From: Citricoccus alkalitolerans
GTDB lineage: Bacteria > Actinomycetota > Actinomycetes > Actinomycetales > Micrococcaceae
Length of the DNA: 64,000 bases
Assembly: GCF_039528175.1 (NCBI RefSeq)
Contig: NZ_BAAALH010000001.1
Span: 372,001 to 436,000, forward strand
Reading direction: 5' to 3'
Position 1 is the stretch's first letter; every line of letters begins with the position of its first letter. The notes below the pieces were generated by a model. That model was not told the origin of the DNA and ran no database searches. It saw nothing but the letters and a program-made list of their open reading frames with translations. Made by a program: the position numbers and the translations under genes. Positions 26,100-34,734 of this stretch are shown in pieces.

Positions 26100-26369
26100 G
26101 TGGCACTCGACCCCGCCGTCAAGCAGGACATCATGAAGGAATACGCCACCCACGAGGGCGACACCGGTTCTCCGGAAGTGCAGGTTGCTGTGCTGTCCCG
26201 TCGCATCTTGGACCTGACGGAACACCTGAAATCCCACAAGCACGACCACCACACCCGCCGTGGCCTGATGGCCCTGGTCGGTCGCCGTCGTCGTATGCTC
26301 GGGTACCTCGAGCGCACTGACATCGAGCGCTACCGCTCGCTGATCGGGCGCCTCGGCCTGCGTAAGTGA
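26100..26369 (+). CDS. rpsO: 30S ribosomal protein S15
   Basis: 89 residues, the exact length of the family, with MKEYATHEGDTGSPEVQVAVLSRRI, LTEHLKSHKHDHHTRRGL and RRRRMLGYLERTD. Binds 16S rRNA early in central domain assembly. GTG start preceded by AAGGAG at five bases. It is directly upstream of pnp, the standard rpsO-pnp pairing. Confidence 0.98.
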   Translation: MALDPAVKQDIMKEYATHEGDTGSPEVQVAVLSRRILDLTEHLKSHKHDHHTRRGLMALVGRRRRMLGYLERTDIERYRSLIGRLGLRK

Positions 26370-26382
26370 CCTCTTGACTTCA

Positions 26383-26428
26383 GGCGGCGTCCCGCGTGTG
26401 GGGTTTCCCCCTTCGGGTCGCCGCCTTT
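26383..26428 (+). terminator. Terminator between rpsO and pnp
   Basis: GGCGGCG (26383-26389) pairs with CGCCGCC (26419-26425), followed by TTT; an inner GGGG/CCCC pairing is also possible. The rest of the 259-bp spacer up to pnp has no gene. The hairpin probably attenuates readthrough from rpsO. Confidence 0.6.
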
Positions 26429-26628
26429 AGTCTGGTCAGGGAGGCTCACCCGATGTGACCGTCCCTGCTGACACCAGTCAGCACACCCATCAAGCCCGTC
26501 AGCGTCCATCCATTCGCGGTCCTCGACAGTGGCTTCCGGAATCTCACGACCATCGTGTCCGAGCGTCCGGAGGCTTCGATCGAAGACCGGGTGGTGACGC
26601 GGCGGGCCGAAGAAAGGACACCCACCCC

Positions 26629-28908
26629 ATGGAGGGTCCCGAAATCAAGTTCGCCGAAGCCGTCATCGACAACGGCACCTACGGACAGCGCGTCGTGCGC
26701 TTCGAAACCGGCCGTCTGGCCCAGCAGGCCGCCGGCGCGGCCATGGTCTACATCGACGAAGAGACCTCGATGCTGTCGGCCACGACCGTCGGCAAGTCCC
26801 CGCGTGAGGGCTTCGACTTCTTCCCGCTGACCGTGGATGTCGAGGAGCGCATGTACGCTGCCGGCCGCATCCCCGGTTCGTTCTTCCGCCGTGAGGGCCG
26901 CCCGTCCACTGACGCCGTCCTCACCTGCCGCCTGATCGACCGCCCGCTGCGTCCCGCGTTCACCAAGGGCATCCGCAACGAGGTCCAGGTCGTCGTGACC
27001 GTCACCTCGATCGCTCCGGACGAGATCTATGACACGGTGGCCATCAACGCCGCCTCGATGTCCACCCAGCTCTCCGGCCTGCCGTTCTCCGGCCCGATCG
27101 GCGGCGTGCGAGTGGCCCTGATCGACGACGGCGCCGGCAACCGCCAGTGGGTCGCCTTCCCGAAGCACTCACAGCTCAAGGACGCCGTGTTCAACATGGC
27201 CGTGGCCGGCCGTGTTGCCGGGGACGACATCGCCGTGATGATGGTCGAAGCCGAGGCCACTCCGGACTCCTGGAACCTGATCAAGGAACAGGGCGCCACC
27301 GCTCCGACCGAGGAGGTCGTGGCCGAAGGCCTCGAGGCCGCCAAGCCCTTCATCAAGGCCCTCTGCGACGCCCAGGCCGACCTGGCCCAGCGCGCCGCCA
27401 AGGCACCCGTCGAGATCCCGGTCTTCAAGGACTACGAGGACGACGCCTACGAGGCCGTGGAACAGTTCGCCGGTGCCCGGCTGCAGGAGATCTACTCGAT
27501 CGCCGACAAGCAGGAGCGCCAGAACACCGACGACGCCTACCGCGCCGAGGTCGTCGAGGCCCTGGCCGGGGAGGGCACCCAATTCGAGCAGCGCCGCGGC
27601 GAGATCTCCAAGGCCTACGGTGCCGTGACCAAGAAGGCCGTACGCCAGCAGATCCTGACCAACCAGGTCCGCATCGACGGCCGTGGCCTCACGGACATCC
27701 GCAAGCTGACCGCCGAGGTGGAGGTACTGCCGCGCGTGCACGGTTCGGCCATCTTCGAGCGCGGCGAGACCCAGATCATGGGTGTCACCACGCTGAACAT
27801 GCTGAAGATGGAACAGCAGATCGACTCGCTGGCACCGGATACGCGCAAGCGCTACCTGCACCACTACAACTTCCCGCCGTACTCCGTCGGTGAGACCGGC
27901 CGTGTGGGCTCGCCGAAGCGCCGCGAGATCGGCCACGGTGCCCTCGCCGAGCGTGCCATGGTCCCGGTGCTTCCGTCCCGCGAGGAGTTTCCGTACGCGA
28001 TCCGCCAGGTCTCCGAGGCCCTAGGCTCCAACGGTTCCACGTCCATGGGCTCCGTCTGTGCCTCGACCCTGTCGATGCTGAACGCCGGTGTTCCTCTGAA
28101 GGCCGCCGTGGCCGGCATCGCCATGGGCCTGGTCTCGGACACCGTGGACGGTCAGACCCGCTACGCCGCCCTGACGGATATCCTCGGTGCCGAGGATGCC
28201 TTCGGCGACATGGACTTCAAGGTGGCCGGCACCTCCGAGTTCGTCACTGCGATCCAGCTGGACACCAAGCTCGACGGCATCCCGGCCTCCGTGCTGGCCG
28301 CCGCGCTGACCCAGGCCCGTGAGGCTCGCCTGCACATCCTGGGTGTCCTGAACGCCGCGATCGATGCCCCGGATGAGATGAGCCAGTATGCCCCGCGCAT
28401 CATCGCCGTCAAGATCCCGGTGGACAAGATCGGTGCGGTCATCGGCCCCAAGGGTGCCATGATCAACCAGATCCAGGACGACACGGGTGCGGACATCTCC
28501 ATCGAGGACGACGGCACCGTGCTGATCGGTGCCACCGAGGGATCGGCAGCCGAGGCCGCCCGTTCCGCGGTCAATGCCATTGCCAACCCGCAGGTTCCCG
28601 AGGTCGGGGAGCGCTACCTCGGGACCGTGGTGAAGCTGACCACCTTCGGTGCGTTCGTGTCCCTCACCCCGGGCAAGGATGGTCTGCTGCACATCTCCGA
28701 GCTGCGCAAGATCAACGAGGGCAAGCGCGTCGAGGACGTCGAGGACGTCGTCGAGGTCGGCCAGAAGATCCAGGTCGAGATCACCAAGATCGACGACCGC
28801 GGCAAGCTGTCCCTGGCCCCCGTGGTCGAGGGCGGCGAATCCGAGGACAACGAGTCGGATGCGCCGTCCGACGCGGAGGGTGGCTCCGAGGAGTCCGAGG
28901 GGAACTGA
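26629..28908 (+). CDS. pnp: Polyribonucleotide nucleotidyltransferase
   Basis: Phosphorolytic 3'-5' exoribonuclease (and guanosine pentaphosphate synthetase in actinobacteria). 759 residues: first RNase PH domain (GQRVVRFETGRLAQQAAG, SFFRREGRP), alpha-helical linker, second RNase PH domain (LTDIRKLTAEVEVLPRVHGSAIFERGETQ), KH domain (DKIGAVIGPKGAMINQIQDDTG) and S1 domain (GTVVKLTTFGAFVSLTPGKDGLLHISEL), then an acidic tail. Start ATG 26629 matches the usual MEGPEI onset and has AAAGGA upstream; a longer open frame before it is not coding. Confidence 0.97.
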   Translation: MEGPEIKFAEAVIDNGTYGQRVVRFETGRLAQQAAGAAMVYIDEETSMLSATTVGKSPREGFDFFPLTVDVEERMYAAGRIPGSFFRREGRPSTDAVLTCRLIDRPLRPAFTKGIRNEVQVVVTVTSIAPDEIYDTVAINAASMSTQLSGLPFSGPIGGVRVALIDDGAGNRQWVAFPKHSQLKDAVFNMAVAGRVAGDDIAVMMVEAEATPDSWNLIKEQGATAPTEEVVAEGLEAAKPFIKALCDAQADLAQRAAKAPVEIPVFKDYEDDAYEAVEQFAGARLQEIYSIADKQERQNTDDAYRAEVVEALAGEGTQFEQRRGEISKAYGAVTKKAVRQQILTNQVRIDGRGLTDIRKLTAEVEVLPRVHGSAIFERGETQIMGVTTLNMLKMEQQIDSLAPDTRKRYLHHYNFPPYSVGETGRVGSPKRREIGHGALAERAMVPVLPSREEFPYAIRQVSEALGSNGSTSMGSVCASTLSMLNAGVPLKAAVAGIAMGLVSDTVDGQTRYAALTDILGAEDAFGDMDFKVAGTSEFVTAIQLDTKLDGIPASVLAAALTQAREARLHILGVLNAAIDAPDEMSQYAPRIIAVKIPVDKIGAVIGPKGAMINQIQDDTGADISIEDDGTVLIGATEGSAAEAARSAVNAIANPQVPEVGERYLGTVVKLTTFGAFVSLTPGKDGLLHISELRKINEGKRVEDVEDVVEVGQKIQVEITKIDDRGKLSLAPVVEGGESEDNESDAPSDAEGGSEESEGN

Positions 28909-28928
28909 TCTCCCGCTGATCGCCTGAA

Positions 28929-28989
28929 GGAGCTGACCTCTCAGCTCCACCGGCCCGTGGCCCGCACTTCGGTGCGGGCCACGGGTGTT
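28929..28989 (+). terminator. Tandem hairpins after pnp
   Basis: Two perfect hairpins follow the stop: GGAGCTGA/TCAGCTCC (28929-28948, loop CCTC) and a 14-bp stem starting CCCGTGGCCCGCAC at 28954 with loop TTCG, ending at 28985 and followed by TGTTT. The second is a strong intrinsic terminator. Confidence 0.8.
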
Positions 28990-29024
28990 TAGGGCACCAA
29001 TGAGGCCGGCCACGGCGGCGCTGG

Positions 29025-29030
29025 TAGTTT
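29025..29030 (+). promoter_or_regulatory. -10 box of the M16 peptidase gene
   Basis: TAGTTT is seven bases before ATG 29038. CGGAG lies between them, so both leaderless and short-leader initiation are possible. Confidence 0.4.
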
Positions 29031-29037
29031 CGGAGAC

Positions 29038-30375
29038 ATGAGTCCTACGCTGCCGATTCCCGCCGACTTCACCGGAACACTCCAGGACGCCGGCCACGGC
29101 TCCGTGGTCCGGCGTTCCGTGCTGCCCGGCGGCGTCCGAGTCCTGACCGAGGCGATGCCGGACCAGCGCTCGGTCACCATCGGTTTCTGGATCGCCGTGG
29201 GCTCACGGGATGAGGCGGAAGGTGGTTTCGGTTCCACCCATTTCCTGGAGCACCTGCTCTTCAAAGGCACCCCCACCCGGTCGGCCATGGACATCGCCAC
29301 GGCCTTCGATCGGGTCGGCGGGGAATCCAACGCCTCCACGGCCAAGGAGTCCACGTGCTACCACGCCAGGGTGCTGGACACCGACCTGCCGATGGCCATC
29401 GACGTCATCACGGACATGGTCACCTCCGCCCTGATCGATCCTGAAGAACTCGAGACGGAACGCGGGGTAATCCTCGAGGAACTGGCGATGGACGCCGACG
29501 ATCCCATCGACACCGCGCATGAGGCTCTGGCGGCCGCCCTGCTGGACGGGCACGAGCTGGGCCGTCCCATCGGCGGCACTGCCGCGACCATCAACGCCGT
29601 GACCCGTGAACGCGTGTTGGAGCACTACCGCCAGTGGTACCGCCCGGATGAACTCGTGGTGACCGCCGCCGGTGGCCTGGACCATGACGAGGTGTGCCGG
29701 CTCGTTGTCGAGGCGCTGGACCGCTCGGGCTGGGGCCTGCCGGAGGGTGTCGCCCCCGCTCCACGGCGCAGCCACGTGTACACCGGGGCGGAGATCTCCG
29801 AGGGACTGCACCGGATCGCCCGGCCGGTGGAGCAGTCCTCGATCCTGGTCGGCGGGCGCTCCATCCACTCCCTGGACCCCGACCGGTTCGCGCTGGCACT
29901 GATGAACTCCACTCTGGGCGGGGGCATGAGTTCGCGCCTGTTCCAGGAAATCCGGGAGAAGCGTGGCCTGGCCTACAACACGTACTCCTTCTCCGCCGCC
30001 TATTCGGACGTAGGCTACTTCGGCCTCTACGCCGGCTGCTCCCCGCAGAGGGCCGGCACCGTGGCCGAGCTCATGGTCTCGGAACTGGAACGGCTGGCCG
30101 AGCACGGCATCACGGACGAGGAATTGGAGCGGGCCCGCGGCCAGCTCTCCGGCGGCACCGTGCTCGGGCTGGAGGACACGGGCTCCCGGATGTCACGCCT
30201 GGGCCGTGCCGAACTGGTCACGGGGGAGTTCGTGGACCTGGACGGCGCCCTGGACCGGCTGCGGGCCGTGACGGCCGAGCAGGTCCAGACGGTGGCCCAG
30301 CGCCTGGCCACCTCCCCCCGGGCCACGATCATGGTCGGCCCGGACGTGTCGGCGGACGGACTCTCCGGCCGCTGA
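29038..30375 (+). CDS. M16 family zinc peptidase (PepR/processing peptidase-like)
   Basis: 445-residue cytoplasmic metalloprotease of the pitrilysin family. The inverted zinc motif HFLEH is at His68-His72, and the distal Glu lies in ETERGVILEELAMDADD; NTLGGGMSSRLFQEIREKRGLAY is the typical R/Y motif of the C-terminal half. Homologues sit right after pnp in many Gram-positives, including Mycobacterium (PepR). It is separated from pnp by strong terminators and has its own -10 box. Confidence 0.94.
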   Translation: MSPTLPIPADFTGTLQDAGHGSVVRRSVLPGGVRVLTEAMPDQRSVTIGFWIAVGSRDEAEGGFGSTHFLEHLLFKGTPTRSAMDIATAFDRVGGESNASTAKESTCYHARVLDTDLPMAIDVITDMVTSALIDPEELETERGVILEELAMDADDPIDTAHEALAAALLDGHELGRPIGGTAATINAVTRERVLEHYRQWYRPDELVVTAAGGLDHDEVCRLVVEALDRSGWGLPEGVAPAPRRSHVYTGAEISEGLHRIARPVEQSSILVGGRSIHSLDPDRFALALMNSTLGGGMSSRLFQEIREKRGLAYNTYSFSAAYSDVGYFGLYAGCSPQRAGTVAELMVSELERLAEHGITDEELERARGQLSGGTVLGLEDTGSRMSRLGRAELVTGEFVDLDGALDRLRAVTAEQVQTVAQRLATSPRATIMVGPDVSADGLSGR

Positions 30376-30419
30376 GCGTTTCCAGGACATTTCCATCCGC
30401 CCCTTCCACGGGGAGTCGC

Positions 30420-30448
30420 TTGACTCGGGGTGGTGTGTGCAACATTCT
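30420..30448 (+). promoter_or_regulatory. Promoter upstream of the AGCS symporter
   Basis: TTGACT (30420-30425), 17-base spacer, CATTCT (30443-30448): a good vegetative promoter. It leaves a leader of about 75 nt before ATG 30532. This is the most complete -35/-10 pair I found in the window. Confidence 0.6.
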
Positions 30449-30531
30449 GGACGGCATCGTCCTCTCACAGGCCGATCCGTCGCCCGAGGGGTCGGGCAGC
30501 GCACCACGGACAGAAAGACCGGATCACCGTC

Positions 30532-32055
30532 ATGGAACAACTGCAGACAGTCCTGGACACCATCGGCTCATTCGTATGGGGCCCGTTCTTCCTCATCCCC
30601 CTGCTGCTGGGCACCGGCCTCTACCTGACCATCCGACTGGGCTTCCTCCAGTTCCACAAGCTCCTCCCGGCGCTGAATCTGGGCATCATCCGACGGCGGG
30701 ATCCGGACACCGAGGGTGACATCTCCCAGTTCCAGGCCTTGACCACTGCTCTGGCGGCCACGGTCGGCACCGGGAACATCGTCGGGGTGGCCACGGCCAT
30801 CGGTATCGGCGGGCCGGGCGCCTTGTTCTGGATGTGGGTGACCGGGCTGCTCGGGATGGCGTCCAAGTATTCAGAGGCCTACCTCGGGGTCCGCTTCCGC
30901 ACCACGGACGAGGCGGGAGAGAAGTCAGGTGGACCGCAGTACTACCTGCAGAAGGCCATCAAGGGGCCTGTCGGCAAGATCCTGGCTCTGTCCTTCGCGG
31001 TGTTCGCCTTCCTGGCCTCCTTCGGCATCGGCAACATGACCCAGGGCAACTCGATCGCAGCCAACGTGGAGGAATCGTTCGGCGTGGTCCCGTGGGTGAC
31101 CGGCATCGTCCTCACGGTCCTGACCATCCTGGTACTGGTGGGTGGCATCAAATCCATCGGCAAGGTCACGTCTGCCTTCGTGCCGGTGATGATCGTCTTC
31201 TACGTCGCGGCCGCCATCTTCATCCTGGCCGTCAACATCGTCGATGTGCCCGCTGCCATCGCCCTGATCTTCACGGACGCGTTCACCGGCACCGCAGCCG
31301 TCGGAGGATTCACCGGATCGATCCTCATCATCGCCATCCAGTACGGCGTGGCGCGGGGCATGTTCTCCAATGAGTCCGGACTGGGGTCGGCTGCCATCGC
31401 GGCCGCCGCAGCCCAGACCTCCCATCCGGTCCGCCAAGGACTGGTGTCCATGACCCAGACGTTCATCGATACGATCATCGTGGTGTCCTTCACCGGCCTG
31501 GTCATCATCACCACCGGTACCTGGAACCGTGCCGGCGAGGACGGGGAGCAGATCTCCGCCGCTCTGATGACGGGGGAGGCGTTCTCGAGTGGCTTGCCGG
31601 GACAGTGGGGTCACTGGATCGTCACCCTCGGCCTGATGATGTTCGCCTTTTCCACCATCCTCGGCTGGTCCTACTACGGTGAGCGCAACGTGGAGCGCCT
31701 GTTCGGTCAGCGGCTCGTGATGCCCTACCGCGTGGTGTTCTCCCTCGTGGTGTTCGTGGGTTGTACCGTGCCGCTGGCCGTCGTCTGGAGTTTCTCGGAC
31801 ATCATGAACGGCCTGATGGCACTGCCGAACCTGATTGGCCTGCTGGTCCTCTCCGGTCTGGTGGCCCGTGAGACCCGGCATTACCTCAAGCACGATCCGA
31901 AGCTCGTGGCGTCCGCCGCTGACATCGAGACCTTCATGGTGGACCGTCCTGGTTGGGCGGACTGGAAGTCCGGAAACGTGGTGGGTTCCTCCCGCACGCA
32001 CACCGGGCGGGCACCGGTGAAGCCTGCTGGTGACCGGGATCAGCACCAGCTCTGA
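30532..32055 (+). CDS. Alanine/glycine:cation symporter (AGCS family)
   Basis: 507-residue sodium-coupled amino acid symporter with about 11 membrane segments. Family signature stretches: LTTALAATVGTGNIVGVATAI, WMWVTGLLGMASKYSEAYLGVRFR, GGPQYYLQKAI, and GVARGMFSNESGLGSAAIAAAAAQT. ATG 30532 begins at the conserved first helix; only a weak GAAAG ribosome site precedes it. It stands alone between the M16 peptidase and dapB. D-alanine, L-alanine or glycine is the likely substrate; sequence does not decide. Confidence 0.94.
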   Translation: MEQLQTVLDTIGSFVWGPFFLIPLLLGTGLYLTIRLGFLQFHKLLPALNLGIIRRRDPDTEGDISQFQALTTALAATVGTGNIVGVATAIGIGGPGALFWMWVTGLLGMASKYSEAYLGVRFRTTDEAGEKSGGPQYYLQKAIKGPVGKILALSFAVFAFLASFGIGNMTQGNSIAANVEESFGVVPWVTGIVLTVLTILVLVGGIKSIGKVTSAFVPVMIVFYVAAAIFILAVNIVDVPAAIALIFTDAFTGTAAVGGFTGSILIIAIQYGVARGMFSNESGLGSAAIAAAAAQTSHPVRQGLVSMTQTFIDTIIVVSFTGLVIITTGTWNRAGEDGEQISAALMTGEAFSSGLPGQWGHWIVTLGLMMFAFSTILGWSYYGERNVERLFGQRLVMPYRVVFSLVVFVGCTVPLAVVWSFSDIMNGLMALPNLIGLLVLSGLVARETRHYLKHDPKLVASAADIETFMVDRPGWADWKSGNVVGSSRTHTGRAPVKPAGDRDQHQL

Positions 32056-32098
32056 GATGGCCCCACGGCCGGCGGCACCGGAGGCCTCCGGCGGCGCC

Positions 32099-32104
32099 TA
32101 AACT
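32099..32104 (+). promoter_or_regulatory. -10 box of dapB
   Basis: TAAACT lies seven bases before ATG 32112, with GGAGG between. The spacing fits leaderless or near-leaderless transcription. Confidence 0.5.
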
Positions 32105-32111
32105 GGAGGTC

Positions 32112-32915
32112 ATGACTGCGCCCGAGACCGAATCCCGCCCTGAACCCCGCACCGACCTCAGCGGCGCACCGATCCGGGTCGCCATCCTCGGAGCCACCGG
32201 CAAGATGGGCCGCTACGCAGTGGCGGCCGTGGGCGGAGCCCCGGATCTGGAGCTGGTGGCCGAACTCGGCTCCCGGGATCCCGTCTCGGCCGCCGTCGAC
32301 GCCGGCGCGAGCCACCTGCTGGACCTCACCGTCCCGCAGGTCTCCCCGGACAATGTGGCCTTCGCCGTCGAGCACGGTCTGCACGCCGTCGTCGGGACCT
32401 CCGGCTGGTCCGCCGAGCGCCGGGAGACGCTCACGGGGCAGCTGGCGGCGCACCCGGAGGTGGGCGTGCTGATCGCCCCGAACTTCTCGGTCGGCTCCGT
32501 CCTGGCCAGCGCCTTCGCCGCGAAGGCCGCCCGTCACTTTCCCTCCGTGGAGATCATCGAGATGCACCACCCGGACAAGGTCGATGCGCCTTCAGGCACG
32601 GCGGTGCGCACCGCGGGGCTGATCGCGGACGCCCGCCAGGCGGCCGGCGTCGGACCCTCCCCGGACGCGACCACCCATGATCCGGACGGCGCCCGCGGGG
32701 CCCAGGTGGACGGGATCCGCGTGCATGCCGTGCGACTGCGCGGGCTGGAGGCCCATCAGGAGGTCCTGATGGGTGGACCGGGCGAGCAGCTGGTAGTCCG
32801 CCATGATGCCTTCGACCGCGGGGCGTACATGCGTGGCGTCCTGCTGGGGTTGCGGACCGTGGCCTCCCGGCCCGGCCTGGCCTACGGCCTGGACGCCTAC
32901 CTGGACCTCGACTGA
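32112..32915 (+). CDS. dapB: 4-hydroxy-tetrahydrodipicolinate reductase
   Basis: NAD(P)H-dependent reductase of the lysine/DAP pathway supplying peptidoglycan precursors. 267 residues with the Rossmann motif ILGATGKMGRYA, LDLTVPQVSPDNVAFA, GTSGW, APNFSVG and the catalytic segment EMHHPDKVDAPSGTA. About 20 hydrophilic residues precede the fold. Followed 16 bases later by a small membrane protein gene, likely in one transcript. dapA is 1.8 kb downstream with its own promoter. Confidence 0.96.
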   Translation: MTAPETESRPEPRTDLSGAPIRVAILGATGKMGRYAVAAVGGAPDLELVAELGSRDPVSAAVDAGASHLLDLTVPQVSPDNVAFAVEHGLHAVVGTSGWSAERRETLTGQLAAHPEVGVLIAPNFSVGSVLASAFAAKAARHFPSVEIIEMHHPDKVDAPSGTAVRTAGLIADARQAAGVGPSPDATTHDPDGARGAQVDGIRVHAVRLRGLEAHQEVLMGGPGEQLVVRHDAFDRGAYMRGVLLGLRTVASRPGLAYGLDAYLDLD

Positions 32916-32931
32916 GCTGGAGCGGAGGACG

Positions 32932-33381
32932 ATGAGAACCAAGATCGGAGTGGTGGCGATCGCCGCCCTCATGCTGCTGTTCGCGGTGGTGGCGGTCGTG
33001 TCTGCCGTGGGCTTCCTGCAGGCACCGCAACCCATCGCCAGGATCCTCGGGGTGGCCGTGCTCTGCGTGGTCGCCGTGGGCGTGTGGACGCTGTGGCGCG
33101 AGCTGCGCTTCGGCCTCACGATGGAGAAGATGGGCCGCGCCTTGGAGGCCGAGGGTGGGCTGCCCGTGGACAACCTGCCCCGCTCGGCCGCGGGGCGCAT
33201 CGACCGAGCGGCTGCGGACGTCCAGTTCGAGACCTTCCGTGCGGAGGCCGAGGCCGCCCCGCAGGACTGGCGATCCTGGTACCGGCTCTCCCTCGGCTAC
33301 GACGCCTCCGGCGACCGCACCCGGGCCCGGAAGGCCATGCGGGACGCGATCGCCCTGTACTCAGTCCGGTCCGAGGGCTGA
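32932..33381 (+). CDS. Two-helix membrane protein of unknown function
   Basis: 149 residues: two N-terminal membrane helices (about 5-28 and 37-55), then a cytoplasmic helical part (ELRFGLTMEKMGRALEAEGGLP ... WRSWYRLSLGYDASGDRTRARKAMRDAI) whose end resembles a single TPR-like repeat. ATG 32932 has GGAGG three bases upstream. Position after dapB suggests cotranscription. This protein occurs next to dap genes in related actinobacteria as far as I recall; no function is assigned. Confidence 0.85.
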   Translation: MRTKIGVVAIAALMLLFAVVAVVSAVGFLQAPQPIARILGVAVLCVVAVGVWTLWRELRFGLTMEKMGRALEAEGGLPVDNLPRSAAGRIDRAAADVQFETFRAEAEAAPQDWRSWYRLSLGYDASGDRTRARKAMRDAIALYSVRSEG

Positions 33382-33402
33382 GGACCCAAGTCAGAACACA
33401 CG

Positions 33403-34626
33403 TCAGGGCCTCGGTCCGGCGAGCGTGCCCGAGGTTGTCGCGACAAGCCACTCCAGCGGGCCCTTCCAGCCGAATCCCCGCCACAGCGTCCCGGCGATGA
33501 GGCAACCCACCCAGTAGGCCAGGAGCAGGCCGAGGCGGGGCCAGTCGGCCGTCGCCGTCTCGAAGACGTCCAAGGCCACCAGGTGCCCCACGTACAGCGT
33601 GAGGGGAAGGGCACCGGCACCGATCAGGGGCATCAGGGGCCAGACGAGCAGACCCCGGGCGACCTGGGTCAACAACAGGCAGACCCCGAGCACCAGGGCG
33701 GAGGTGCCACAGGTCAACAGCAGGTCCAACGGCGCCCCGGAGTGGGGCGTGGAGAGCGTGAACCACACGAGAAGGTGCTGGACCGACTCGGTGGACAGGC
33801 TCGCGCCGGTCAGTAGCTCAGCCTCAAGAGCACGCGTGCCGGCCCCCGTCCCGGTCGCCAGGGCAGAGACCACCCCGGGCCACTGCTGCAGTCCGCGCGA
33901 GAGGAGGAATGCCACCGCGGCCAGGGTGGCGCCACCGGCGGCGAGGACGGCTGCCACCCGCATCCGGTCCAGCCGCAGCCGGCCGAGGAACAGGCCGAAG
34001 AGCACGTAGCTGAACCACTGCAGCACGGGATAGTAGCCCGAGAACAGCAGGTCCCAGGCCAGCAGTCCGGGCTGGGAGACCAGGTCGATGAGGGTCGGAT
34101 TGGACCACAGCCGCCAGCCGTCCACATAGGCCGTGGACCCCACCGCCGACTGCAGCGTCGCGGACAGCAGGCTCGCGAGCACGGGGGAGAGCAGCACCCA
34201 GCCGGTCGCCCAGGCGGCCAGGGCACGGGCCCCCAAGTGCAGGAAAGGCACCGCGACCAGGAACAGCAGCGCGTACTGGGCGAGGATGACGGCGACGTTC
34301 ATGTCCAGCGAACCGCAGGCGAGTCCGAGGATGAACAGCAGCAGTGCGCGTATCGCCACCCGGCGGCGGTCCCAGCCGAGGAGGGGTCCCCGGTGCGGGG
34401 TGCCGGTCCTTCCCGCGCCGCCGGTGAGCAGGGCCAGCCCGACGCCGGCCAGGGTGGCGAACAGGGCCGAGGACTTCCCGGCGAACACCAGCCCGACGAC
34501 GGTCGGCTCCGTCCCGTCCGCGGACACCAGTCCGAGCAGATGGGTGGCGATCATGCCCAACAGGGCCAGACCCCGGGCCGCGTCCACACCGGGGATGCGG
34601 CGCTGCACTGCCGTGGTTGCCGCCAT
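33403..34626 (-). CDS. DUF418 / YeiB-like multi-pass membrane protein
   Basis: 407 residues with about ten membrane segments. The N terminus RRIPGVDAARGLALLGMIATHL and the C-terminal GFGWKGPLEWLVA are the hallmarks of the DUF418/YeiB group, distant relatives of membrane acyltransferases. ATG 34626 is chosen because GVDAARG normally starts within 15 residues of the N terminus and GGGAG lies just upstream. It is divergent from dapA and convergent with the gene at 32932. Transport or acyl transfer is possible; unproven. Confidence 0.88.
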   Translation of the reverse strand: MAATTAVQRRIPGVDAARGLALLGMIATHLLGLVSADGTEPTVVGLVFAGKSSALFATLAGVGLALLTGGAGRTGTPHRGPLLGWDRRRVAIRALLLFILGLACGSLDMNVAVILAQYALLFLVAVPFLHLGARALAAWATGWVLLSPVLASLLSATLQSAVGSTAYVDGWRLWSNPTLIDLVSQPGLLAWDLLFSGYYPVLQWFSYVLFGLFLGRLRLDRMRVAAVLAAGGATLAAVAFLLSRGLQQWPGVVSALATGTGAGTRALEAELLTGASLSTESVQHLLVWFTLSTPHSGAPLDLLLTCGTSALVLGVCLLLTQVARGLLVWPLMPLIGAGALPLTLYVGHLVALDVFETATADWPRLGLLLAYWVGCLIAGTLWRGFGWKGPLEWLVATTSGTLAGPRP

Positions 34627-34694
34627 GGGCCACTCCCTGTTCCTGGTTCGTTCTTGGTTCGTTCGTCGTGTCAGCCCAGACTCTCGCCTTCCGG

Positions 34695-34727
34695 CTACCT
34701 GCCGGAGGCCATTCTCGCAGGTAGGCT
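34695..34727 (+). promoter_or_regulatory. dapA promoter with overlapping inverted repeat
   Basis: TAGGCT (34722-34727) is seven bases before ATG 34735. CTACCTGC (34695-34702) and GCAGGTAG (34717-34724) form a perfect inverted repeat with a 14-base spacer, its right arm overlapping the -10 box. It could be an operator shared with the divergent DUF418 gene. Confidence 0.45.
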
Positions 34728-34734
34728 GGAAGCC

